37,591 bases of DNA from an uncultured Bacilli bacterium. Its GTDB lineage: Bacteria > Bacillota_I > Bacilli_A > RF39 > UBA660. Position 1 is the first letter of the stretch. Each line of letters starts with the position of its first letter. The notes under the pieces were generated by a model. The model was not told where the DNA came from, did not search any database, and was given only the letters and a program-made list of their open reading frames with translations. This document shows positions 1-6,465 of the stretch, piece after piece. The position numbers were made by a program, and so were the translations under genes. The stretch spans positions 1 to 37,591 of the forward strand of contig CALVHI010000008.1 in the NCBI GenBank assembly GCA_944327365.1. Direction: 5' to 3'.

Positions 1-977
1 GCAAGATTAATCATTATGATGCCTTATTTGTTTTAGAAAATTCCTTTACAAGTATGGATAGTAGCATAACTTCCAGATTAGCAAATGATAATATTAGTGA
101 ATACATGCCAATCTATCAAGCATCATTTACTTTTGAAGCCAAAGATTTAAGTCATGATGTCTATTTAATAGCGGTATCAAATACGGAAGAAATAGATAAA
201 TTTATCACCTTTAATAGTAAAGTAAATGATGAGTTTACATTCCCAAATGATGGAGTTGTAATTAGTGAAAAAATGGCTGATTTATTAGATGTAAGAATAG
301 GCGATTTTATTAAAGTAAGAAACAGCAATAACGAATTAGCTGTCTTACCTGTATCGGAAATAGTAGAAAACTATACCATGCACTACATTTATATGAATAA
401 AGAAACCTACGAAAAATATTTTGAAACAGAATTAAAATACAACATGCTTATGGCCAATCTAAATGAGGATATCAATCATGATGAACTAGCTAGAAAGTGG
501 ATGGATGCAGGGCTTATTAGTACCATCAATTTTACGGAAGATAATATAGAAGTATTTGATAATATGGTAGGAGGATTAAACTTAATTGTTTTGCTGATTA
601 TTGGTGCCTCATGTATGTTAGCATTTATTGTTTTATATAACTTAACAACGATTAATATTGCCGAACGCATAAGAGAAATTTCAACACTTAAAGTACTAGG
701 CTTTTATGACAAAGAAGTATCAAGCTATGTTTATAGAGAAACGCTATTTTTAACGATATTTGGCATTCTCTTAGGACTAGTTGCCGGAATATTCTTACAT
801 ATGTATGTGATTAATGTAGCAGAAACAGACAACATTTTATTCTTACATGATATTTTATGGCCAAGTTATATATATTCATTCTTAATTATCGTCTTCTTTA
901 CGATTATTGTTCAAATAATAACCAATAAAAGATTAAAGAAAATAGATATGGTCGAATCATTAAAATCAGTTGAATAG
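1..977 (+). CDS. ABC transporter permease, FtsX/MacB type (5'-truncated)
   Basis: This is the C-terminal part of an FtsX-family permease, a membrane subunit of ABC systems that export lipids or peptides or act on the cell envelope. The frame is open from base 3 with no start, so the gene began before the window; the first Met (base 54) is internal. The visible part has an extracytoplasmic domain of about 180 residues and then three hydrophobic helices near residues 175-200, 225-255 and 272-292 counted from that Met. Between the first two is the family signature IREISTLKVLGF, a cytoplasmic loop that contacts the ATPase. The ending, KIDMVESLKSVE, is typical of the family. The substrate cannot be told. 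It is host chromosome outside the prophage. Confidence 0.88.
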   Translation, partial: KINHYDALFVLENSFTSMDSSITSRLANDNISEYMPIYQASFTFEAKDLSHDVYLIAVSNTEEIDKFITFNSKVNDEFTFPNDGVVISEKMADLLDVRIGDFIKVRNSNNELAVLPVSEIVENYTMHYIYMNKETYEKYFETELKYNMLMANLNEDINHDELARKWMDAGLISTINFTEDNIEVFDNMVGGLNLIVLLIIGASCMLAFIVLYNLTTINIAERIREISTLKVLGFYDKEVSSYVYRETLFLTIFGILLGLVAGIFLHMYVINVAETDNILFLHDILWPSYIYSFLIIVFFTIIVQIITNKRLKKIDMVESLKSVE

Positions 978-999
978 GTGGCAAAAGCCATCTATTTTT
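977..999 (+). terminator. Rho-independent terminator of the permease gene
   Basis: GGTGGC and GCCATC (one G-U pair) enclose an AAAA loop and are followed by TATTTTTC, immediately after the permease stop codon. Confidence 0.6.
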
Positions 1000-1009
1000 C
1001 AATAAAAAA

Positions 1010-1025
1010 AGATGGTGACCCATCT
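1010..1025. terminator. Bidirectional hairpin terminator
   Basis: AGATGG-TGAC-CCATCT is a perfect 6-bp stem. Read on the minus strand it is followed by seven T, so it should end the minus-strand gene whose stop codon lies in its right arm. It can also back up the permease terminator on the plus strand. Confidence 0.6.
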
Positions 1026-1404
1026 AATCCTTTTTAAAATTTTTATAAGCACTATGTAAATAATAATAAGGAAATATTAAGAAAACAATATTAACAATAA
1101 TAAAAGGAATGTTATCATCTGTATGAATAAATTGAATTAATTGGGGAATAAATAAAAGCAATCCTAAAATAACGGTAAATAAAGATTTCTTTTTAGCAAG
1201 TATCAAACCAAACAAACCGGCAATAATTTGAAATGCTGAAGCTCCATATGTAAGCATTAGTTCTTTAAAAGCTTGTTCTCCGCTAATACCTGAAGCTAGT
1301 ACATCCCCTTTGTCTAGCAAAAAATAAGCAAGAGCAATAGTACCTATACCAAGAATAATTTGAATAATACTAGCAATTCTTAAATGCTTCGTTCCTTTTC
1401 TTAT
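1024..1404 (-). CDS. Small multi-pass membrane protein, start codon probably mutated to ATA
   Basis: I do not recognise the family. The first acceptable start codon (TTG at 1318-1320) gives 98 residues with hydrophobic helices near residues 30-45, 48-65 and 70-85. The frame stays open upstream and encodes RKGTKHLRIASIIQIILGIG, a typical N-terminus of small four-helix membrane proteins. A strong ribosome site (AAAGGAGGA, 1408-1416) and a TATAAT (1427-1432) lie just ahead. The codon where ATG is expected, 1402-1404, reads ATA. Either ATA is used as a rare start, expression from TTG gives a shortened protein, or an ATG-to-ATA mutation has silenced the gene. Coordinates given are for the longer form. 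Role unknown. Confidence 0.5.
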   Translation of the reverse strand: MRKGTKHLRIASIIQIILGIGTIALAYFLLDKGDVLASGISGEQAFKELMLTYGASAFQIIAGLFGLILAKKKSLFTVILGLLLFIPQLIQFIHTDDNIPFIIVNIVFLIFPYYYLHSAYKNFKKD

Positions 1405-1483
1405 AAGTCCTCCTTTTTCTATATCTATTATATCAAAATGTTAAATAAGTATAAAGGATTTTTTAATTTGCGCTCTTTTTATC

Positions 1484-1513
1484 TTGACGTAATTAGCGAA
1501 CATATGTTACAAT
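1484..1513 (+). promoter_or_regulatory. Sigma-A promoter of the dinD remnant
   Basis: TTGACG at 1484-1489, an 18-bp spacer and TACAAT at 1508-1513, followed by the ribosome site AGGGGAGGA ahead of the ATG at 1548. Confidence 0.6.
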
Positions 1514-1547
1514 TAAGCTATAAAAATAATTCAGGGGAGGAATTAAA

Positions 1548-2262
1548 ATGAATGAATTAGAAAAATATACAGAAAATAATTTTGAAGAAATTAAACATAC
1601 GGATGAATTTGGTGAAGAATATTGGAGTGCAAGAGAACTTATGAAAGTACTTGAGTATTCTAAATGGGAAAATTTTAGCAAAGTAATTGATAAGGCAAAA
1701 ACTAGTTGTAGACTTAGTGGTTATAATGTAAATGATTGCTTTCCTGAAGTCGGGAAGACAATAACTAGTGGTAAAGGCAAACAAGAATTAATTGAAGATT
1801 ATCATTTAACACGTTATGCTTGTTATCTTATTGCCCAAAATGGTGATGCAAGAAAAAAGGTGATTGCCCTTGCCCAAACTTATTTTGCTATTCAAACAAG
1901 AAAGCAAGAACTAACGGAACAAGAATATTGTAATTTAACGGAAGATGAAAAAAGGTTATATCAAAGAAATTTAACGAAAAAGGGCAATTATTCCTTAAAA
2001 TCGTGAAGATATATTAGATAATATGGGAAGTGATGAATTAATTGCTAACCTCTTTAGAATTTCTCAAACTGAACAAAAATTAAAGAAAGATAACATAAAA
2101 GGAGAAACCGAATCATGTACCGTTCACTATAATATAGGGAAAAATATTAGGGAAGTAATCCAAAAAAATGGTGGAACAATGCCCGAAGACCTACCAACAC
2201 CTGAAAAAAGTTTAAAAGAAATCGAAAAAGAAAATAAAAACAAACTACTAAGAATAGATTAA
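1548..2262 (+). pseudogene. dinD: DinD-like DNA-damage-inducible protein, broken
   Basis: Two pieces of a DinD homologue lie in different frames. Piece one (1548-2006) has the N-terminal BRO-N-like part (GEEYWSARELMKVLEYSKWENF, then YHLTRYACYLIAQNGD) and ends after LTKKGNYSLKS. Piece two covers the family C-terminus: ILDNMGSDELIANLFRISQT is readable from about 2005, with an ATG at 2023, and it ends in PEDLPTPEKSLKEIEKE. Compared with intact DinD as I know the family, about 40 residues that should join the pieces are missing, so an internal deletion plus a frame change is likely. In E. coli DinD is LexA-regulated and binds RecA filaments. The promoter and ribosome site are intact, so a truncated N-terminal protein may still be made. 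Confidence 0.75.
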
Positions 2263-2277
2263 GAAAGGAAAAGAACA

Positions 2278-2910
2278 ATGTTAGATAAAATTGAAGTATT
2301 ATGTCATAGTAGCATTAAAATAAACAAAGGATTAATTATTTATTTTGACCCTTTTAAAATAGATAAAGAATATCATGATGCCGATATCATTTTTATAACT
2401 CACAGTCATTACGACCATTATTCTGAAGAAGATATAAACAAGGTAAGAAAAGAGAATACCCAAATAGTAGCACCACTAGACTTACTAGACAAGCTATTAA
2501 CATTAGACTTTACAAAGGACAGTATAACGCTTGTAAAGCCTAATGAAAACTATACTGTAAAGAAATTATCATTCAAGACTATTCCTGCTTACAATACCAA
2601 TAAAAACTTTCATCCCAAAGAAAATAATTGGGTAGGATATTTAGTAACTATTGATAATATTACCTACTATATTGCTGGTGATACAGATATAACTGAAGAA
2701 AATAGAGAAGTATCCTGTGACGTTGCCTTTATTCCAATTGGTGGAACCTACACAATGGATTATAAAGAAGCAGCAGAATTAATTAATGAAATAAAACCTA
2801 AAATAGCGATACCAACCCATTATGGTGAAATAGTTGGAAATATAGGTGATGGCCAAAAATTCACAAAATTAATCAACAAAGAAATAAAATGTAAAGTCTT
2901 TATAAAATAA
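2278..2910 (+). CDS. MBL-fold metal-dependent hydrolase, UlaG-like
   Basis: This is a metallo-beta-lactamase-fold hydrolase of 210 residues. The metal-binding motif HxHxDH is complete (His42, His44, Asp46, His47 in ITHSHYDHYS). Further ligands are the Asp in YIAGDTDIT and the His in PTHYGE. Length and motif order match the short, UlaG/YtkL-like hydrolases, which are cytoplasmic; the substrate cannot be assigned. The ribosome site AAGAAAGGAAAAG precedes the ATG by a normal distance, and the gene starts 15 bases after the dinD remnant, so the two may be cotranscribed. It is the last host gene before the attachment site. Confidence 0.85.
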   Translation: MLDKIEVLCHSSIKINKGLIIYFDPFKIDKEYHDADIIFITHSHYDHYSEEDINKVRKENTQIVAPLDLLDKLLTLDFTKDSITLVKPNENYTVKKLSFKTIPAYNTNKNFHPKENNWVGYLVTIDNITYYIAGDTDITEENREVSCDVAFIPIGGTYTMDYKEAAELINEIKPKIAIPTHYGEIVGNIGDGQKFTKLINKEIKCKVFIK

Positions 2911-2930
2911 AAATAAAATCATTTAAATAG

Positions 2931-2964
2931 AAAGAATTGCAATGGAATTCTATGCAATCTTTTA
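2931..2964 (+). terminator. Hairpin terminator after the MBL hydrolase
   Basis: AAAGAATTGCA (2931-2941) pairs with TGCAATCTTT (from 2953) with one unpaired base, followed by TTTTA. Confidence 0.55.
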
Positions 2965-3005
2965 TATTATAGTGATTTTTCAAATATTAGTGAATTAAGA
3001 TATAT

Positions 3006-3030
3006 AAAAACTCGAACTATAAAGTTCGAG
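3006..3030 (-). terminator. Terminator of a minus-strand tRNA (host side of attL)
   Basis: CTCGAACT and AGTTCGAG form a perfect 8-bp stem (3011-3030) with a 4-base loop. Only on the minus strand does a T run follow (five T opposite 3006-3010). It lies 12 bases beyond the CCA end of the tRNA remnant at 3043, exactly where a tRNA terminator is expected. Confidence 0.55.
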
Positions 3031-3042
3031 CAGATTTCCCAA

Positions 3043-3058
3043 TGGTGCCTGTGGTGGG
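3043..3058 (-). other. Putative attL core: 3' end of a tRNA gene
   Basis: Read on the minus strand this is CCCACCACAGGCACCA. It fits tRNA positions 61-76: T-stem CCCAC, acceptor CACAGGC, discriminator A, and CCA. The rest of a tRNA is absent; prophage DNA with the integrase begins instead. This is what a tyrosine integrase leaves when it inserts at a tRNA 3' end: the intact tRNA (acceptor GCCUGUG, seen in many tRNA-Leu genes) should be rebuilt at the other prophage end, beyond this window. The match may extend to 3061. Identification as att is inference, because the second copy is not visible. Confidence 0.5.
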
Positions 3059-3118
3059 CTCTTATATATATTATGAAATCCCTTAAATAAAGGGCTTTTA
3101 TTGTTTCTAATTTTTAAA

Positions 3119-3173
3119 TTACTCTTATTTTTACTCTCATTTTTTGTACTTGGGAGTAAAATGGGAGTAATTT
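3119..3173. repeat. Inverted and direct repeats next to the integrase (candidate arm-type sites or terminator)
   Basis: Four copies of a TTACTC(T/C)(T/C)ATTTT-like motif occur here, two on the plus strand (from 3119 and 3131) and two on the minus strand (3151-3162 and 3161-3173). Together they form an inverted repeat with arms of about 22 bp and few mismatches. Such paired repeats beside att can be integrase arm-binding sites. The same structure would also fold into a terminator for the integrase mRNA. Confidence 0.4.
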
Positions 3174-3175
3174 TT

Positions 3176-4330
3176 TTATATATATTTATCCGTTGCTTGA
3201 GCTAACTCCTTTCTAGTTTTATTTGATAGATGTCCATATATATCAATAGTAGTAGATATATTTTTATGACCTATACGTTTACTAAATAGATAAGCTTCTT
3301 TACCTTCTGCCATCATATTTGCAACATAAGTATGTCTTAAATCGTACATTCTTATTTTTGTAACATTCGCTTTGTTGCAATAATAATAAAAATGTTTTCT
3401 TAAAGTTACATCAGAATATGGCTTTTTGGTTTGATGATTAAAAAATATTAACATATCATCCGTTATATTATATCTAAGTTCTTTTTCTAAAAAAAGTCTA
3501 TAATCATTGATACTATTTATAAGTTTTTGGGAAATATCAATTGTTCTTTCAGACTCGTATGTTTTAGTGTTAGACACAAAATCATCAGATGTTCGATCAT
3601 AATTGATAGAGTGGAGTATACTTAAAGTTTCTTTTGTAACATCTATAGATCCAAAAGTTAAAGCTCTAGTTTCTCCAATTCTATCTCCTAAAGTGAATGT
3701 AATTTCTACAAGTGTTTTAGTTAAAAAAGCTTTAGCTTTTATAGATTTATTAGAAGAATTTAAATCTGATCTTACACACTCTAAAAAATTTTTTAATTCA
3801 TCTGGTGTCCAATATTTCATTTCTGATTTTGAAACTTTATATCTATTCACGTTATCCATAGGGTTATCAATTATATAGTTTTGATCCTTACACCAATTAA
3901 AAAAAGCTTTTAATTCTTTAATAACTTCATTCTTTTGTTTTACTGTAGTATTTAAATCATCTATAAAAGAACTCCAAAATAATTCATTAGTTTTGTTAAT
4001 ATTTTTACTTATTTTATCTTTAAAAAAGGAATTATATAATTTCTCTTTTTTCTGATTAGTATTATAAGCTAATCTTTCTATATTTTTACAGTAATTCATA
4101 TATTTTTCAAAAAGTTCATCAAACCCGCCGATTCTTTTAATATCTGTTTTTTTCTTTTTTCGGGCGTTATCACGAATGTTTATAGCTTCGTCTATATCAT
4201 ATATCTTTGCACCATCTATCTCTGCTATACTAGTCTTTTCAGGCTTACTAATTGATATAACATAGTTTTTATTTTTTATATGTTGATATATGTTTTGATA
4301 CCTTGTTTTTTTATATACTTTTAAATTCAT
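3176..4330 (-). CDS. int: Tyrosine site-specific integrase
   Basis: This 384-residue tyrosine recombinase integrates and excises the prophage. The N-terminal 60 residues look like an arm-binding domain, residues of about 70-170 a SAM-like core-binding domain, and 175-384 the catalytic domain. Catalytic residues are visible: Arg217 (LGDRIGETRAL), Arg332 in YDLRHTY (the usual first His of HxxR is Tyr, a common variant), His355 (RIGHKN) and the nucleophile Tyr365 (DIYGHLS). GGAGG stands ahead of the ATG. It is the outermost prophage gene and reads toward attL, the usual arrangement. Its leader overlaps a putative antisense RNA on the plus strand. Confidence 0.95.
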   Translation of the reverse strand: MNLKVYKKTRYQNIYQHIKNKNYVISISKPEKTSIAEIDGAKIYDIDEAINIRDNARKKKKTDIKRIGGFDELFEKYMNYCKNIERLAYNTNQKKEKLYNSFFKDKISKNINKTNELFWSSFIDDLNTTVKQKNEVIKELKAFFNWCKDQNYIIDNPMDNVNRYKVSKSEMKYWTPDELKNFLECVRSDLNSSNKSIKAKAFLTKTLVEITFTLGDRIGETRALTFGSIDVTKETLSILHSINYDRTSDDFVSNTKTYESERTIDISQKLINSINDYRLFLEKELRYNITDDMLIFFNHQTKKPYSDVTLRKHFYYYCNKANVTKIRMYDLRHTYVANMMAEGKEAYLFSKRIGHKNISTTIDIYGHLSNKTRKELAQATDKYI

Positions 4331-4347
4331 TTTCTAACCTCCAATTA

Positions 4348-4376
4348 TTGCTTTATTAATTTATTTTTGCTATAAT
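4348..4376 (+). promoter_or_regulatory. Promoter for the plus-strand small RNA over the integrase leader
   Basis: TTGCTT (4348-4353), a 17-bp spacer and TATAAT (4371-4376) make a near-consensus promoter that reads away from the integrase coding region. Its transcript would begin near 4383. Confidence 0.55.
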
Positions 4377-4382
4377 TAGAGT

Positions 4383-4470
4383 ACGTAAAAAAATAATTCT
4401 ATCGTGGGATTTTTTAATTTACGTACTGCTTATAGCAGGGGAGTTAGTGTTACAGCACTAGCTTTTTTTT
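4383..4470 (+). ncRNA. Putative antisense RNA to the integrase leader (about 88 nt)
   Basis: Between a near-consensus promoter (4348-4376) and a strong terminator (GTTAGTG 4443-4449, CACTAGC 4456-4462, then eight T) lies a short transcript without a convincing reading frame. Its 5' half is one arm system of a large imperfect inverted repeat: 4369-4394 against 4409-4436, both arms carrying GCTATAA followed by AGTACGTAAA. The right arm read on the minus strand gives TATAAG as a possible -10 for the integrase gene. The two transcripts would therefore converge and be complementary over their first tens of bases. Regulation of integrase translation or mRNA stability is inference. Confidence 0.45.
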
Positions 4471-4527
4471 ATTTGTTTAATTTTTCTTTTAATTCTTTTA
4501 TATATCTATCTGCTTCATCTTCATACT

Positions 4528-4887
4528 TTAATTGCCATATAATTGATAGCAATTATCTAAATCCTGTTGATATCTTTGCTCGATCCATTCAATAGTTCCG
4601 CTATTGCTAGGGATGGTACAACTTCCGTCTGTCTGTGTATCACAATTATTATTCCATAAATTTTCTCGCGATGTTTTTGCTTGAACGATACATACAGATA
4701 AATTTTCTTGTCTTTCTTTTTCAGCTTTTTCTTCATTCTCTAATTTTAAGTTAGTTTGCTCTTTTTCACTTTCTTCTTTTAAATAAGTATTATATGTTAC
4801 AAAACCACCGATTATAATTACTAAAACAATGATTGATAATGGAATGATTATTATTGGCTTTAAAAAAATTCTTTCTTTTGTTTTCAT
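4528..4887 (-). CDS. Membrane-anchored protein with coiled coil and Cys-containing C-terminus
   Basis: I do not recognise the family. The 119 residues show a positively charged N-terminus, one strong membrane helix (about residues 11-31, PIIIIPLSIIVLVIIIGGFV), a charged Glu/Lys coiled-coil stretch (37-62) and a C-terminal part with four Cys (near CIVQAK, NNNCDTQTDGSC, LDNCYQ) that could form disulfides outside the cell. GAGGT precedes the ATG. It lies nine bases after the lipoprotein gene, in one operon with the repressor, so it is probably expressed in the lysogen. The region between repressor and integrase often holds superinfection-exclusion or lysogenic-conversion genes; that role is inferred from position only. 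Confidence 0.7.
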   Translation of the reverse strand: MKTKERIFLKPIIIIPLSIIVLVIIIGGFVTYNTYLKEESEKEQTNLKLENEEKAEKERQENLSVCIVQAKTSRENLWNNNCDTQTDGSCTIPSNSGTIEWIEQRYQQDLDNCYQLYGN

Positions 4888-4896
4888 TTAAGTACC

Positions 4897-5208
4897 TCAT
4901 CTACTCGTATCTGTTAGGATATGTTCATTTATCCCTAATTCTTGTAATCTATTATTGTAATCTTCTGCTAATTCTACATAATTTTGCTTGTAAAATTCTT
5001 TATCGCTAACTAATACATCATTACAAGATTCTACATCTTCTATAAGAGCAGAGATATTTAATTCGTTATTGTAAGTATAGTCTGTTAGCAACTTTTCTTC
5101 TCCACATATGGAAATTTTTTGATTATCCAATTCCACGGTATAATTATTTTCGCTTTGACACCCAGTAACAGCCACCAAGAACAATAAAATTAACATATAT
5201 TTTTTCAT
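4897..5208 (-). CDS. Prophage lipoprotein (candidate superinfection-exclusion protein)
   Basis: The 103-residue product has a lipoprotein signal peptide: MKKYM, a hydrophobic core (LILLFLVAV) and the lipobox VTGC with lipidation Cys17. The mature part of about 87 residues is acidic and holds two more Cys (SICGE, ESCND). It would be anchored on the outer face of the membrane. I do not recognise the mature domain. Its place between the CI-like repressor and the integrase matches ltp of Streptococcus phage TP-J34, whose lipoprotein blocks DNA injection by related phages; that parallel concerns position and architecture, not sequence. It reads from the repressor promoter, 15 bases after the repressor stop. 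Confidence 0.75.
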   Translation of the reverse strand: MKKYMLILLFLVAVTGCQSENNYTVELDNQKISICGEEKLLTDYTYNNELNISALIEDVESCNDVLVSDKEFYKQNYVELAEDYNNRLQELGINEHILTDTSR

Positions 5209-5223
5209 AAATTCACACTTCTT

Positions 5224-5889
5224 TCATTTATTTCTTCTAATTTGCTTTACAATTCCTAATATTTCAATTGGCATTCTTTCTATATCTTCTTTAGAATAAA
5301 ATGTAGAAATAAAACCAGTTGAATTATTTTCGTTTAATGGTATTATCATAATCCCATTTTCTTGTTTTCTAACTCTTTTAAAAGTAGCATCGAAACCATT
5401 TATTCTAATACAGCAATCTTGACCGCTTTCACAATCATTGGCTTGTTTAAATATGACTATATCTTTATCTAAATAATCAGGCTCCATACTATCGCCCTCT
5501 AATTTTAAAGCAAAATACTTATTATTACCTTTTAGCCAATCCTTTGGTATATCGATAGTATCAACTGTATATTGGTCTTCTATAGCTTCTAATGGCATTC
5601 CAGCTGGTATTTTTCCTAATACTGGAATATGAACTACATCATTAATCATTGCAATCATTGTGGCGTTATCAAAGTTTAGACTTGATATTAATTCATTACT
5701 TTCGATAGATTTATCAACTGATAGCCCCAATGCTTTACACATTTTTATTACATTGCTAACATTAGAATTGTCAATACCTCTTTTTAATATGCTATCAATA
5801 GTAGTATAAGGAATATCAATTTTTAATGCAAACTGTCGAACAGAACCATATTTTTCAATTATCAGTTCTTTTATTTTTTCTTCCAACAT
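5224..5889 (-). CDS. CI/LexA-type prophage repressor with self-cleavage domain
   Basis: This 221-residue repressor keeps the lytic genes off. Residues 1-65 are a helix-turn-helix DNA-binding domain (YGSVRQFALKIDIPYTTIDSILKR). Residues 90-221 are a LexA/S24 peptidase domain. The cleavage bond is probably Ala96-Gly97 (GKIPAGMPLEA), and the catalytic dyad is Ser134 (LEGDSMEP) and Lys171 (DATFKRV). The Ser-Lys spacing of 37 equals that of E. coli LexA. Induction by RecA-stimulated self-cleavage after DNA damage is expected. It starts with AAAGGGG before the ATG and is read from a promoter whose spacer carries an operator-like site, so it probably controls itself. Confidence 0.92.
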   Translation of the reverse strand: MLEEKIKELIIEKYGSVRQFALKIDIPYTTIDSILKRGIDNSNVSNVIKMCKALGLSVDKSIESNELISSLNFDNATMIAMINDVVHIPVLGKIPAGMPLEAIEDQYTVDTIDIPKDWLKGNNKYFALKLEGDSMEPDYLDKDIVIFKQANDCESGQDCCIRINGFDATFKRVRKQENGIMIIPLNENNSTGFISTFYSKEDIERMPIEILGIVKQIRRNK

Positions 5890-5910
5890 AATAATTCCCC
5901 TTTCATTATT

Positions 5911-5939
5911 ATTATAATATGCAATTTACGAAAAATCAA
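5911..5939 (-). promoter_or_regulatory. Repressor maintenance promoter with operator-like site
   Basis: On the minus strand, TTGATT (5934-5939), a 17-bp spacer and TATAAT (5911-5916). An operator-like site, TTACGAAAAATCAAAC (5926-5941), overlaps the -35 and spacer. Confidence 0.65.
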
Positions 5940-5947
5940 ACATTTTT

Positions 5948-5963
5948 ATAAAAAATCATAAAT
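5948..5963. promoter_or_regulatory. Degenerate operator-like site
   Basis: ATAAAAAATCATAAAT resembles ATACGAAAAATCATAT at 5977 but lacks the CG step; it lies midway between the two divergent promoters. Confidence 0.35.
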
Positions 5964-5968
5964 TTATA

Positions 5969-5997
5969 TTGACAATATACGAAAAATCATATATAAT
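5969..5997 (+). promoter_or_regulatory. Lytic (PR-like) promoter with operator in its spacer
   Basis: TTGACA (5969-5974), a 17-bp spacer and TATAAT (5992-5997) form a full-consensus promoter for the early genes. Operator ATACGAAAAATCATAT (5977-5992) fills the spacer, so bound repressor would block polymerase. Confidence 0.8.
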
Positions 5998-6039
5998 GGG
6001 GGTGAAGTTAGAAAAATTAAATATTTTTTTAACAAACAT

Positions 6040-6055
6040 ATACGAAAATTCGTAT
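6040..6055. promoter_or_regulatory. Palindromic operator in the early leader
   Basis: ATACGAA-AA-TTCGTAT is a perfect 7-bp dyad around AA, the best of the four operator-like sites. It lies in the leader between the lytic promoter and the cro-like gene. Confidence 0.7.
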
Positions 6056-6074
6056 AAAAGATAGGAGGTGTAAT

Positions 6075-6296
6075 ATGTATAAATTAAAAATGCTTTTAGA
6101 TAAAGCAAATTTAACACAATCTGAAGTCGGAGATGCTTTAGGCATTAAGTCATTAAGTACAATTAATCTAAAACTTAATGGAAAGGCAGATTTCACTACC
6201 AAAGAAGCGAAAATTTTAAAAAAGATCATTAACGAAAGATTAAACACTAATTATTTGTTAGAGGATTTGTTCGATCAAGAAATAAAAGAAGAATAG
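6075..6296 (+). CDS. Cro-like XRE-family regulator
   Basis: The 73-residue protein is little more than a helix-turn-helix domain: LTQSEVGDALGIKSLSTINLKLNGKADFTTKEAKIL, where recognition helix and turn are evident. It is the first gene read from the lytic promoter, opposite the repressor, the position of Cro/antirepressor proteins in temperate phages. Such a protein would compete for the operators at 5926-6055 and shut off repressor synthesis. A strong ribosome site (AGGAGGTG) stands nine bases before the ATG. Specific binding to these operators is inferred from position. Confidence 0.82.
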   Translation: MYKLKMLLDKANLTQSEVGDALGIKSLSTINLKLNGKADFTTKEAKILKKIINERLNTNYLLEDLFDQEIKEE

Positions 6297-6312
6297 AACG
6301 GAGAATATACAA

Positions 6313-6465
6313 TTGAAAAAGATAGTTAATATTTTGGATAGTATTGAAGATTTTTTCTTAGAACATATAGTTATAGCTGAAATCGTCAAGTTCATATTGC
6401 CCATGTTAATTGGAATTCCCATCGGGATTGCAATCGCATATTATCTGTTGGGTTTCTTCAGCTAA
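6313..6465 (+). CDS. Small membrane protein (50 aa, TTG start)
   Basis: A short frame begins with TTG ten bases after GGAG and encodes 50 residues starting KKIVNILDSIEDFF. A C-terminal helix (about residues 27-48: FILPMLIGIPIGIAIAYYLL) should span the membrane. It follows the Cro-like gene by 16 bases and would be transcribed with it. Its last 60 bases overlap, in antisense, the end of the minus-strand gene that stops at 6406. Function unknown; a real but tiny early protein is more likely than chance because ribosome site, helix and spacing all fit. Confidence 0.5.
   Translation: MKKIVNILDSIEDFFLEHIVIAEIVKFILPMLIGIPIGIAIAYYLLGFFS

Noticed and set aside
4404-4595. A 63-codon plus-strand frame starting with GTG between the integrase and the membrane protein
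   Set aside because: It has no ribosome site, contains a strong terminator and overlaps the end of a better-supported minus-strand gene; the region fits an antisense RNA better.
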